From JAWPMV01 sp038527215 (GTDB lineage Bacteria; Bacteroidota; Bacteroidia; J057), in assembly GCA_038527215.1 (NCBI GenBank), contig JBCBGC010000194.1, positions 1 through 9,346 on the forward strand: a stretch of DNA of 9,346 nucleotides, read 5' to 3'. This document shows positions 1 through 7,237 of this stretch, piece after piece. Within the stretch, counting starts at the first letter, position 1, and the number at the start of each line of letters is the position of its first letter. A program made the translations under genes and the position numbers. The notes beneath the pieces are model-generated. The model had not been told where the DNA came from. It worked only from the letters and a program-made list of their open reading frames with translations, and did no database searches.

Positions 1-3000
1 CTGGGTTGTGCCCCTACCGCCATTGATTTCCGGGATTTAAGCCAGAGTACGTACCAAATTACCGGTTGGAACTGGCAATTTGGAGATGGCAACAGCCTGA
101 CCAATCAGCAGAATCCCACCCATCTCTACCAACTCGACGGGCAATATGATGTGAGCTTGCGAGTAGTGGATGAAAATGGATGCCAGGATAGCGTTTCAAA
201 AAGTCAATATATCCGATTATCGCATCCCACCGCAGCCTTTACGGCCAGCGCCACCCAAGCTTGTACCGGCACCATCCTTCAATTTCAGGATTTATCCACC
301 CCAGACCATCCTCTGATAAGCTGGGAGTGGGACTTTGGAGATGGCGGCACCGGTAGCGGCGCCAATCCGACCCATATGTATACCAGTCCGGGTCAATATG
401 ATGTGCAGTTGGTGATCACCAATCAGTACGGCTGTACGGATACCCTGATCCAGGTCCAGTTCATCGAAATTCTGCAAGGGCCGACCGCTTTATTTAGTCC
501 GCAGGATACGGTAGGCTGTACGCCCTTTAATGCCTATTTCCTGGATGTCTCCGTGGCTGGAGATCATCCGATTGTCCAGTGGGACTGGGATTTCAGCAAT
601 GGCAATACTGCGAATACCAAAGATGCTTTTCACCAGTATACCAGTCCGGGCACCTATACCGTGTCCCTGACTGCCACGGATTTGCAAGGCTGTGCGCATA
701 CCTATCAGCGGACCGTAGAATCTTCCGTATTGCCTACGGCTGACTTCTTTACCGCCGATTCTGTTGGCTGTAAGGAACAAATAGATTTCACTGATATCAG
801 CCAGACTCCTTACAGCCTGACAGGCTGGAGATGGGATTTTGGAGATGGCAATACCTCCAACCAGCAGCACCCTACTCACACCTACCAGGCCACCGGGCAA
901 TACACCGTTTCTTTGGTTGTTACCGATATTTACGGTTGCGAGGATTCCCTGTCTAAGCCAAATTATATCAACCAAACTCGTCCTCAGGCAGACTTCAACA
1001 TGGCCAGCAACCTGGCTTGTCCTGGGCAAATGGTAAGCTTTACCGATGCCTCTATTCCAGACTTCCCCATCATCAGTTGGCAATGGGACTTCGGAGATGG
1101 GGCCGGAGGCTTTGGTTCTTCGATCAGTCATACCTGGACCAGTCCTGGGGTATACACGGTCGGCCTGTTTATCACCAACAGCCAGGGCTGTACCGATAGC
1201 ACCAGCCAAACGATCACCATCGCTCAGCCACCTGTGGCCAGTTTCGTAGCTTCAGATACCGCAGGATGTGCGCCATTTTCCTTCAATATTCAGGACCTTT
1301 CTCAAACCAATACCTCCAATATTGTCGGTTGGCAATGGGATTTGGGAGATGGAAGAATCATAAACCAGGCCTCCCCGTCAGTATCTTACACCCAGGCAGG
1401 AACGTATCAATTAACCCTGACCGTTACGGACGCAGGAGGTTGTACAGATGATACGACCCTGACCATTGAGGTCTTTGATGCGCCAACCTTCAACTTTGCC
1501 GGGATTCCGACCACGGCCTGTGCGCCTCAACCGGTACAGTTTACTTACCAGCAAAGTGCAGGAGCCAATATTGTGAGTTGGAACTGGGATTTTGGAGATG
1601 GGACCAGCAGCACCCTCCCCACCCCTTCGCACACCTATATCCAGGATGGCATGTATGACGTCAGTCTGACTGCAACGGATATCAATGGTTGTGCGGCTAC
1701 GGTTACTAAAAACAATTATATCAATCTTCGTCATCCGGTGGCGAATTTTACCTGGAACCCTTCTCAGGCTTGCCCAGGAACCAGCATCAGTTTCCAAGAT
1801 GCCTCTATTCAGGATACTACCCTCAACAGTTGGTTCTGGGATTTCGGAGACGGAAATACTTCTACCCTCCCCAATCCATCTCATACCTACAGCCAAAGCG
1901 GAGTATATAGCGTGAGCCTGACCGTTACCAATGTGCTGGGGTGTAGTCATACCGAGACAAAAGCCAATATCATAGAAATCTGGCCTCAGCCCACGGCTAG
2001 CTTCCTTCCCGCCAATACGGTAGGCTGTGCGCCTGTGGCGGTCCAGTTCAGTAACCAGTCCGTGCAGGCTAGCGCGCCTATCGTTGGCTACCAATGGGAC
2101 TTTGGAGACGGGAATTTTTCCACCTTACCCAGTCCTAATCAACTCTTTACTCAGGGAGGAAACTTTGGGGTTCAACTGATTGCCCTGGATGCAAATGGGT
2201 GCGCCGATACGGCCTATCAGGCCGTCAATGTGAATGCCTTGCCAGAGGTTGCCTTCACGGCCAGTGATAGCAATGGCTGCGCACCGGTGAATATTTTCTT
2301 CCAGGACCAGAGTCTTACCCAGGCCCCGATTACTTCCTGGCGGTGGGATTTCGGAGACGGACAGACTGGCGTAAGTCCTTCCATCATGCATACCTACGCA
2401 GCAGATGGGGTGTATGACGTGAGCCTGGAAATAACCGATGCGAATGGTTGTACGCAGACCCTAACCAAACCACAGCATATCAGGCTCTCTCATCCCGTGG
2501 CAGATTTCACCAGTGATGCTACCCAGTTTTGTCCGGGTACCCTGGTGAACTTTACGGATCAAAGTACGCAAGATACCACCTTGGTCAATTGGCTATGGGA
2601 CTTTGGGGACGGTGGAACCTCCACCCAGCCTTCGCCCAGTCATACTTACCTGAGTGGCGGACAGTATACGGTTACCCTGACCGTAACCAATATTCTGGGG
2701 TGTAGCCATACCATCAGCCGAACCAATTACATTGAAGTTCTGCAAGCGCCTACCCCACTGTTTGATGTGCAGGCTCAGCAAGGTTGTACTCCATTTGAAG
2801 CGACCTTTACCGATCAATCATCCGGCAATTCGTCTCCCGTGGTCAGTTGGATCTGGGATTTCGGAGATGGAGACAGCAGTGTGGCAAGAAATCCAGTCCA
2901 TACCTTTACCCAGGCCGGAACCTATCAGGTGGTGCTTACGACCATCGATAACCGAGGCTGTCAGGCTTCTTACAGTCGACAGCTAACCTCTCTCAGTCTT

Positions 3001-5649
3001 CCGGTGGCCGATTTCTTCTCCACTGATACCATTGCTTGTTCACCGGTGGATGTCCACTTCAACGACCAGAGCATTCCGAGCTACCCGATCACCAGTTGGG
3101 AGTGGGACTTCGGGGATGGACAAACTTCGGCCCAGCAGCATCCGATTCATACCTATACCGGAGACGGAAATTATGACGTACGCCTGGTCGTAACCGACAC
3201 CAACGGCTGTACCGATACCACAGAAAAAGCAGCCTACATTCGCCTGACAAATCCGCTGGCAGAATTCACCTACGGACCCGCTACCGGCTGTCCTGGCCTG
3301 GAAGTATCTTTCTCCGATACCTCCATTGAGGATACTACCCTCGTTAGTTGGGAATGGGACTTTGGAGATGGAGGCACCTCTTTTGTCCAAAACCCCACCC
3401 ATGTCTATGACCAACCGGGTTTTTATACCGTAAGCCTCACCATTACCAACGCTATTGGCTGTAGGAATACCGAGCAAAAAGTGAACATCATTCAGGTATT
3501 TGCTCCACCAGTAGCTGGATTCAGCTTGCCTGATACCACTTCCTGTCTTCCACTGAATTTGAGTCCTCAGGACTTATCATCCGGGGTGGATGCACCTATT
3601 GTCAGCTGGCGCTGGCAGTTTGGCAATGGCGATACCGCCATGACCCAGGAACCGAGTTATAGTTATCAGATAGCAGACCAATACCAGGTAGCCCTGATGG
3701 TAACCGACCAGAACGGTTGTAGCGATACCAGCAGCCTGGGCGTAGAAGCCTTTGCCATTCCGCAAGCAAACTTCGTGGCATCAGATACCCTCGGCTGTGC
3801 ACCGGACGATATTCGCTTCACCGATTTGAGCACTTCTCAGCCGGTACAATGGGCCTGGAAATTTGGAGATGGAGACACCTCCACCCAATCTCAGCCCTTG
3901 CATACCTATGCTCAGGAGGGCATCTACACCGTGAGTCTGGAAGTAACGGATATTCATGGCTGCCAGGACCAACACACCAAACTGAATTACATCGTCCTGC
4001 AAAACCCAACCGCAGATTTTGTGGCTCAATATGATCCAGGCTGTCCTCCGCTGGCCGTTACCTTCTTCCCAGTCGGAAGTGGTCTCAAAGGCATTGCCAA
4101 CTGGCGTTGGGATTTCGGAGATGGGCAGCAGGCCACTTCGCTTAAAGATTCCCTGGTCTATACCTATACCGCGCCAGGAGTCTATGACGTCAGTCTGATC
4201 GCGACCGATTCTTTAGGTTGTACGGTACAGGTAGACAAACCCGGCCTGATCAACGTGATTGGAGATATCATTCCTGATCCCGTCGATATTCACGCCATCA
4301 GTGTGATGAGCGACAACCAAATCGAAATCAAGTGGGAAGCTACCCTGGACCAGGATTTCTATAGCTATCAGGTTTATCGGGAAGATCCTACCACCGGCTA
4401 TGAACTGGTCTACAGTACCTCCTATGTCAATGACACGAGTTGGGTAGATCCTGGGGTGAATACCAGGGAGCAGGCCTACTGCTATAAGGTCACCGTAACC
4501 AACTATTGCGGAACCGAATCAGCGCTGAATTTGGCTCGTCATCACTGTAGCATAGAAGTGGAAGCTCAGCCGCTGCCAGGACAAATCGTAGTAGAATGGA
4601 CTCCCTACCTGGGCTGGCCAGTAGAACAGTATGAAATATACCGGGTGAATTCCTACAACACCCTCGATGTGAATTTCATCGGCGTGGTACCGGGCACCAA
4701 TACGAGGTTCTCTGAGGAGATCGAAGATTGCTTTAACGACTTCTATTATCGGATAAAAGCCACAGGCTTAGGACCGCTGCAGGAATCCTGGAGTGATACC
4801 AGCCTGGCCGTGAATTTCCATGGCACGGTCGGACAATCCACCGCCCTGGTGCGGGCCACGGTAGAGGACAATCGCAATGTATTGGTAGAATGGCAGGCCT
4901 TTGATATGCCAGGTGCGTCTATCGTTTACCTGGAAAAACAAGAGGATAATGGACCCTTTACGCTATTGACGACCCTCTCCCCCGGAGAGACGAGCTTTCT
5001 GGACCAGGATGTCAGAGTCAATGACCTCAGCTATACGTATCGGGTATCGGTTCAGGATAGCTGCGGAAATTATAGCCCGGAAAGTAATGTGGGTAAAACC
5101 ATTGTGCTGCGGGCCGACAAAGAGGACAGCAATACCTTGCTTACCTGGACGCCTTATGAAGCCTGGCGCTTCGGCGTGGATGCTTACCGCATTGAGGTGC
5201 TCACCGATACTACCGGGACCTGGGAGGTGTTGGATGTGGTTCAGGGTAACCTTACCAGTTACCGGGATACCAAAACCACCCTGGATCAGCCCTTGTACTG
5301 CTATCGGGTGACGGCACTGGAGTTGGGAGGAAACCGGGCAGAGAGTCGTTCCAATGAGGCTTGCGTGCAGGTAGAAACCGGTCTGCAAATTGCCAATGCC
5401 TTTACGCCGAATGAAGATGGGGTGAATGATATCTTCCTGATTCAGGGCATCCATATCCAGAATTTCAATCTGAAGATCTTCAGCCGCTGGGGCCATCTGC
5501 TCTTTGAAACCAGCAACATCAATCAAGGCTGGGATGGGGTTTATCGAGGTAAAAAGCTGGATGAAGGGGTCTATACCTATGTGGTAAGTGGCAGAGGATA
5601 CAATGGACAACCCTACTTATTGAAGGGGACCATTACCCTGCTTAGATGA
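1..5649 (+). CDS. Giant PKD/FN3-repeat surface protein with T9SS type B sorting domain (5'-partial)
   Basis: The frame is open from base 1, so the true start, signal peptide and any N-terminal domains lie upstream; the first in-frame ATG (151) falls inside a PKD domain and is not a start. The visible 1882 residues contain 17 PKD domains (residues 1-1420, the first cut by the edge), each with a WxWDFGDG-like core, an HTY/YxVSLxVTDxxGC strand and two cysteines. Four fibronectin-III-like domains follow (about 1427-1796), then a CHU_C/TIGR04131-type domain (about 1797-1882) with NAFTPNEDGVNDIF, a FSRWG motif, WDG, GVYTYVV and a terminal KGTITLLR. In this family the last domain directs T9SS export and surface attachment or release, and the PKD/FN3 stalk usually acts in adhesion, gliding or substrate contact; the specific ligand is unknown. 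No enzymatic domain is visible. No porP/sprF-like partner follows. The domain calls are secure, the biological role is inferred. Confidence 0.95.
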   Translation: MGCAPTAIDFRDLSQSTYQITGWNWQFGDGNSLTNQQNPTHLYQLDGQYDVSLRVVDENGCQDSVSKSQYIRLSHPTAAFTASATQACTGTILQFQDLSTPDHPLISWEWDFGDGGTGSGANPTHMYTSPGQYDVQLVITNQYGCTDTLIQVQFIEILQGPTALFSPQDTVGCTPFNAYFLDVSVAGDHPIVQWDWDFSNGNTANTKDAFHQYTSPGTYTVSLTATDLQGCAHTYQRTVESSVLPTADFFTADSVGCKEQIDFTDISQTPYSLTGWRWDFGDGNTSNQQHPTHTYQATGQYTVSLVVTDIYGCEDSLSKPNYINQTRPQADFNMASNLACPGQMVSFTDASIPDFPIISWQWDFGDGAGGFGSSISHTWTSPGVYTVGLFITNSQGCTDSTSQTITIAQPPVASFVASDTAGCAPFSFNIQDLSQTNTSNIVGWQWDLGDGRIINQASPSVSYTQAGTYQLTLTVTDAGGCTDDTTLTIEVFDAPTFNFAGIPTTACAPQPVQFTYQQSAGANIVSWNWDFGDGTSSTLPTPSHTYIQDGMYDVSLTATDINGCAATVTKNNYINLRHPVANFTWNPSQACPGTSISFQDASIQDTTLNSWFWDFGDGNTSTLPNPSHTYSQSGVYSVSLTVTNVLGCSHTETKANIIEIWPQPTASFLPANTVGCAPVAVQFSNQSVQASAPIVGYQWDFGDGNFSTLPSPNQLFTQGGNFGVQLIALDANGCADTAYQAVNVNALPEVAFTASDSNGCAPVNIFFQDQSLTQAPITSWRWDFGDGQTGVSPSIMHTYAADGVYDVSLEITDANGCTQTLTKPQHIRLSHPVADFTSDATQFCPGTLVNFTDQSTQDTTLVNWLWDFGDGGTSTQPSPSHTYLSGGQYTVTLTVTNILGCSHTISRTNYIEVLQAPTPLFDVQAQQGCTPFEATFTDQSSGNSSPVVSWIWDFGDGDSSVARNPVHTFTQAGTYQVVLTTIDNRGCQASYSRQLTSLSLPVADFFSTDTIACSPVDVHFNDQSIPSYPITSWEWDFGDGQTSAQQHPIHTYTGDGNYDVRLVVTDTNGCTDTTEKAAYIRLTNPLAEFTYGPATGCPGLEVSFSDTSIEDTTLVSWEWDFGDGGTSFVQNPTHVYDQPGFYTVSLTITNAIGCRNTEQKVNIIQVFAPPVAGFSLPDTTSCLPLNLSPQDLSSGVDAPIVSWRWQFGNGDTAMTQEPSYSYQIADQYQVALMVTDQNGCSDTSSLGVEAFAIPQANFVASDTLGCAPDDIRFTDLSTSQPVQWAWKFGDGDTSTQSQPLHTYAQEGIYTVSLEVTDIHGCQDQHTKLNYIVLQNPTADFVAQYDPGCPPLAVTFFPVGSGLKGIANWRWDFGDGQQATSLKDSLVYTYTAPGVYDVSLIATDSLGCTVQVDKPGLINVIGDIIPDPVDIHAISVMSDNQIEIKWEATLDQDFYSYQVYREDPTTGYELVYSTSYVNDTSWVDPGVNTREQAYCYKVTVTNYCGTESALNLARHHCSIEVEAQPLPGQIVVEWTPYLGWPVEQYEIYRVNSYNTLDVNFIGVVPGTNTRFSEEIEDCFNDFYYRIKATGLGPLQESWSDTSLAVNFHGTVGQSTALVRATVEDNRNVLVEWQAFDMPGASIVYLEKQEDNGPFTLLTTLSPGETSFLDQDVRVNDLSYTYRVSVQDSCGNYSPESNVGKTIVLRADKEDSNTLLTWTPYEAWRFGVDAYRIEVLTDTTGTWEVLDVVQGNLTSYRDTKTTLDQPLYCYRVTALELGGNRAESRSNEACVQVETGLQIANAFTPNEDGVNDIFLIQGIHIQNFNLKIFSRWGHLLFETSNINQGWDGVYRGKKLDEGVYTYVVSGRGYNGQPYLLKGTITLLR
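229..4260 (+). repeat. Higher-order PKD array: three-domain (A-B-C) block of about 756 bp
   Basis: PKD domains begin at about 229, 484, 736, 985, 1234, 1486, 1738, 1993, 2245, 2497, 2752, 3004, 3256, 3511, 3763 and 4009. They fall into three classes in fixed order. Class A (229, 985, 1738, 2497, 3256, 4009) mostly has a CPG-type first cysteine site and VTN before the second cysteine. Class B (484, 1234, 1993, 2752, 3511) has mostly GC[AT]P and a linker ending in LP/AP/IP. Class C (736, 1486, 2245, 3004, 3763, plus the cut copy at 1) ends with a YI-x-L-x-HP-like linker. Same-class starts are 750-759 bp apart. Some DNA similarity remains in register: CTGGGGTGTAG is at 1936 and 2695 (759 apart), and GGATACTACCCTC is at 1812 and 3330 (1518, twice 759). 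Confidence 0.9.
4279..5385 (+). other. Four fibronectin type III-like domains within the PKD protein
   Basis: Between the PKD array and the sorting domain lie four beta-sandwich units of about 90 residues, starting near 4279, 4546, 4843 and 5101. Each has a hydrophobic strand with a central Trp (IEIKWEA, IVVEWTPY, VLVEWQAF, TLLTWTPY), a Y-x-[IV]-Y/E strand, and a late Y-x-[YC]-[RK][VI] strand (YCYKVTV, FYYRIKA, YTYRVSV, YCYRVTA), the usual FN3 pattern. Units 2 and 4 share WTPY followed by an aromatic/GW insertion, and units 1 and 3 share W-[EQ]-A plus a [NS]-x-CG motif after the YxV strand. This suggests an earlier duplication of a two-domain block. Boundaries are approximate. Confidence 0.75.
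5389..5646 (+). other. T9SS type B C-terminal sorting domain (CHU_C / gliding-motility-associated)
   Basis: The last 86 residues carry the full signature of the Bacteroidota type B C-terminal domain: NAFTPNEDGVNDIF at the start, LKIFSRWGHLLFE in the middle, then GWDGVYRGK, EGVYTYVV, and a short basic end, TITLLR. In this family the domain is recognised by the T9SS translocon. Cargo of this type, for example SprB in Flavobacterium johnsoniae, also depends on a PorP/SprF-family outer-membrane partner. No such partner is encoded in the visible downstream region. Confidence 0.93.
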
Positions 5650-5667
5650 TATGCATTATGTGGCCAA

Positions 5668-5706
5668 GGGTGGGGCGGACTTGTTCGCCTCACCCATCTT
5701 TTTTTT
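5668..5706 (+). terminator. Intrinsic terminator after the PKD protein gene
   Basis: A 12-bp stem (5668-5679 with 5684-5695, including two G-U pairs) closes a CTTG loop. After the bases ATC it is followed by eight consecutive T (5699-5706). It starts 18 bp after the TGA stop at 5647-5649. Stem strength, tight loop and T-tract make this a convincing factor-independent terminator separating the giant gene from the next one. Confidence 0.88.
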
Positions 5707-5814
5707 CTAAAAAAGTCTTAAAAATTTCCCTCGAGCCCTGAATATTCCTAACATCAGGTGACCTCTGGATTTCTCTCTCCGTCAAAAAGACGATTTGTTA
5801 AACGAACACTCGCT

Positions 5815-6507
5815 ATGAAAAAATTACGCACGCTACTCGTTCTTTGTGGGATCCTTACCGGAAACATCCTGATAGCCCAGCAAGCCATGGAAGGTTCTTA
5901 CGCCTTCAACAAGCGGATTGCAGAGTCTGCCAATGGCATTTCCCTCCTGGTAGAAGGGGACCCGGTCTTTGTGGAAGCAGCCTTGAAAGACCTGTTTGCA
6001 CTGCATACCAAAGAAAAAGCCAAAGGGGTAAAAAAAGGCCTTTTCATGTATGAAGGGGTAGTCATCCCCAGTATTACAGATGCAACCCTCAACTATTATT
6101 ATCGCCTGGAGCAGCCCAATAAAGCAGAAGCCAAAACCCTGGTAACGCTCTTCCTTTCCCCAGGCCATGATAACTTTTACACCTCTGACAAATTCGGTCC
6201 GGAAATGGAAGCAGCGGGTAAAATGTTACAAAGCCTGGATTTCAACACCCAGATTAAAGAGTTGGAGGCCACGATCATGGAGCAAGAGAAAGTCATCGAA
6301 GAGGAAGAAAAAGCCATGACCGGCCTGGAAAAAAATCTCCAGGATTTGTTGAAGGAAAAGGAAAAGCTCAATAAGGCCCTGGCCGAGAACAAAACCAAGC
6401 AAGACGAAAATCTGCAGGAGCAAGAAAAGCAAATGCTCAAAGCGCAGGTAGAAAAGATAAAACTTCAGGATTTAAAGGCGCAGTTACAGACGCTGAAACA
6501 ACGCTAA
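5815..6507 (+). CDS. Exported protein with C-terminal coiled coil, unknown function
   Basis: The predicted product is 230 residues. I chose the ATG at 5815 over an in-frame GTG at 5758 because it puts a classical signal peptide at the N-terminus: two lysines, a hydrophobic core LLVLCGILTGNILIA and a probable cleavage site near AQ at 21-22. Residues about 25-140 form a compact mixed domain with a Tyr-rich strand (LNYYYRL, 92-98) and a strand TLVTLFLSPG (108-117). Residues about 145-230 are almost entirely Glu/Lys/Gln/Leu in heptad-like spacing, predicting a long alpha-helical coiled coil. The layout (signal peptide, small domain, charged coiled coil) recalls uncharacterised Bacteroidota exported proteins, from memory only. 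There is no lipobox Cys and no T9SS C-terminal domain, so periplasmic or envelope-associated location is likely. It sits alone between two strong terminators. I see no clear TTG/TAnnTTTG promoter in 5707-5814. Function is unknown. Confidence 0.85.
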   Translation: MKKLRTLLVLCGILTGNILIAQQAMEGSYAFNKRIAESANGISLLVEGDPVFVEAALKDLFALHTKEKAKGVKKGLFMYEGVVIPSITDATLNYYYRLEQPNKAEAKTLVTLFLSPGHDNFYTSDKFGPEMEAAGKMLQSLDFNTQIKELEATIMEQEKVIEEEEKAMTGLEKNLQDLLKEKEKLNKALAENKTKQDENLQEQEKQMLKAQVEKIKLQDLKAQLQTLKQR

Positions 6508-6547
6508 GCCTGGAGAAGAAACATTATTAATTGTGTCGACTTTCCTG

Positions 6548-6579
6548 GACGGGATGCAACAGCATCCCGTCTTTTTTTT
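6548..6579 (+). terminator. Intrinsic terminator of the coiled-coil protein gene
   Basis: A perfect 10-bp stem, GACGGGATGC (6548-6557) with GCATCCCGTC (6562-6571), closes an AACA loop and is followed by eight T (6572-6579). The T-tract overlaps the stop codon of the convergent gene on the other strand (TAA at 6580-6578). An outer TCCTGG (6543-6548) / CCAGGA (6586-6591) pairing could extend it. On the minus strand the hairpin has no following T-run, so it is canonical only for the plus-strand gene. Confidence 0.92.
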
Positions 6580-7012
6580 ATGACTCCAGGATTTTTTTCA
6601 ACAACGCCAGGTCTTTTTGATTGGCTCTTTTCATAGCCGCCCCGACGAACGGCCCCATCAGCCGACCGAATCCTTTGGGGGTTCCCTGGTTGATCAGACG
6701 CATTCGCGTAGTGGTTTCCCCTATAGATTCCAGGAGATAGGTCGTTTCCATGGGAAAAGGCCCCTCATTGGCTTCCATCACCAGCTTTTTGCCTTCCTTC
6801 AATTCCTTGATCACATAAGTATAGGTGAGTCTTTTCCCTAAAAAATCTGCGGAAAATGCCACCTGCGATCCAATCCCGAGAGGTCTGGGACTTAAGACTT
6901 CTACGGATTTGATATTTACATACCAGGCGGCGGTATGATCAGGCTCAGCAACATAAGCCCAAACATCCGAGATGGCGCGCTCAATGTGGATTTCGGTTTT
7001 GACTTCTACCAT
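6578..7012 (-). CDS. SRPBCC (START-like / polyketide cyclase family) protein
   Basis: The product is 144 residues, the normal size of a single SRPBCC helix-grip domain. It begins VEVKTEIHIERAISDVWAYV, typical of the family: a first beta strand, then a helix starting PxxxVWxY-like, followed by DHTAAWY (25-31). Central strands follow (GSQVAFSADFLGKRLTYTYVIKE, 48-70) and an amphipathic C-terminal helix of about 30 residues (112-144). The fold makes a hydrophobic ligand cavity; members bind lipids, polyketides or other small molecules, and most single-domain bacterial copies are uncharacterised. No signal peptide, so cytosolic. I chose the ATG at 7012 over a TTG at 7036 because the family's first strand starts right after the ATG, and the TTG lies inside a candidate -7 box. 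It is convergent with the coiled-coil gene and divergent from the GGT gene. The fold is fairly sure, the ligand unknown. Confidence 0.85.
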   Translation of the reverse strand: MVEVKTEIHIERAISDVWAYVAEPDHTAAWYVNIKSVEVLSPRPLGIGSQVAFSADFLGKRLTYTYVIKELKEGKKLVMEANEGPFPMETTYLLESIGETTTRMRLINQGTPKGFGRLMGPFVGAAMKRANQKDLALLKKILES

Positions 7013-7033
7013 AAGCAGAGAGGATGAAGTAGA

Positions 7034-7041
7034 CAAAAATA
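7034..7041 (-). promoter_or_regulatory. Candidate -7 element for the SRPBCC gene
   Basis: On the minus strand 7041-7034 reads TATTTTTG, an exact match to the Bacteroidota -7 consensus TAnnTTTG. It lies 21 bp upstream of the ATG at 7012, which would give a leader of about 15 nt. The -33 region has TTC rather than TTG at about the right distance (near 7066-7064), so the match is only half complete. Confidence 0.4.
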
Positions 7042-7073
7042 CGCAATTCTATTTCTCCAGGTGAAATATGCGC

Positions 7074-7111
7074 TTTTGCTCCTCCTCTACTTTTTTGCCC
7101 CTCCTCTACTT
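7074..7111. repeat. 19-bp tandem duplication in the divergent intergenic region
   Basis: Two head-to-tail 19-bp copies, 7074-7092 and 7093-7111, differ only at one base (T7080 versus C7099). Both end in CCTCCTCTACTT. The pair is flanked by an inverted TGCGCT (7069-7074) / AGCGCA (7113-7118). It lies just upstream of the candidate minus-strand promoter. A spacing of about two helical turns would suit a direct-repeat binding site, but this could be a simple slippage duplication. Confidence 0.8.
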
Positions 7112-7160
7112 TAGCGCACCATTCATGGGCGATCATCGAAAAAAAGAGAAGTCGGCCATC

Positions 7161-7194
7161 TTGTTCATATAGTGAAATCCTTTCCTTAAGTTTA
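7161..7194 (+). promoter_or_regulatory. Candidate Bacteroidota-type promoter for the GGT gene
   Basis: TTG at 7161-7163 is followed after 23 bp by TAAGTTTA at 7187-7194, which matches five of the six fixed positions of TAnnTTTG (last base A instead of G). The expected start would be near 7201, giving a leader of roughly 37 nt before the ATG at 7238. No Shine-Dalgarno sequence is visible upstream of the ATG, as is common in this phylum. Confidence 0.35.
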
Positions 7195-7237
7195 AGCCCT
7201 CAGCACAACCTAAAAGGGAACGACTAACCCTACTTCT

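Noticed and set aside
151..153. ATG at 151 as the start of the giant gene
   Set aside because: The frame is open and clearly PKD-coding upstream to base 1, and the ATG sits in a conserved strand of a PKD domain, so the real start is outside the window.
490..2094. Long minus-strand open frames (490-1209 and 1411-2094) opposite the PKD region
   Set aside because: They mirror the repetitive codon pattern of the PKD gene and have no recognisable domain.
4963..5610. 215-residue minus-strand open frame opposite the FN3/sorting domain region
   Set aside because: It lies wholly opposite strongly conserved coding sequence, has no family features, and would be antisense to the T9SS sorting domain.
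5758..5814. GTG start at 5758 for the coiled-coil protein
   Set aside because: It would place 19 unconserved, basic residues in front of a clear signal peptide; the ATG at 5815 is the better start.
7013..7036. TTG start at 7036 for the SRPBCC gene
   Set aside because: It adds a low-complexity Ser-rich lead before the family's first strand, and the TTG is the end of a good TAnnTTTG promoter match.
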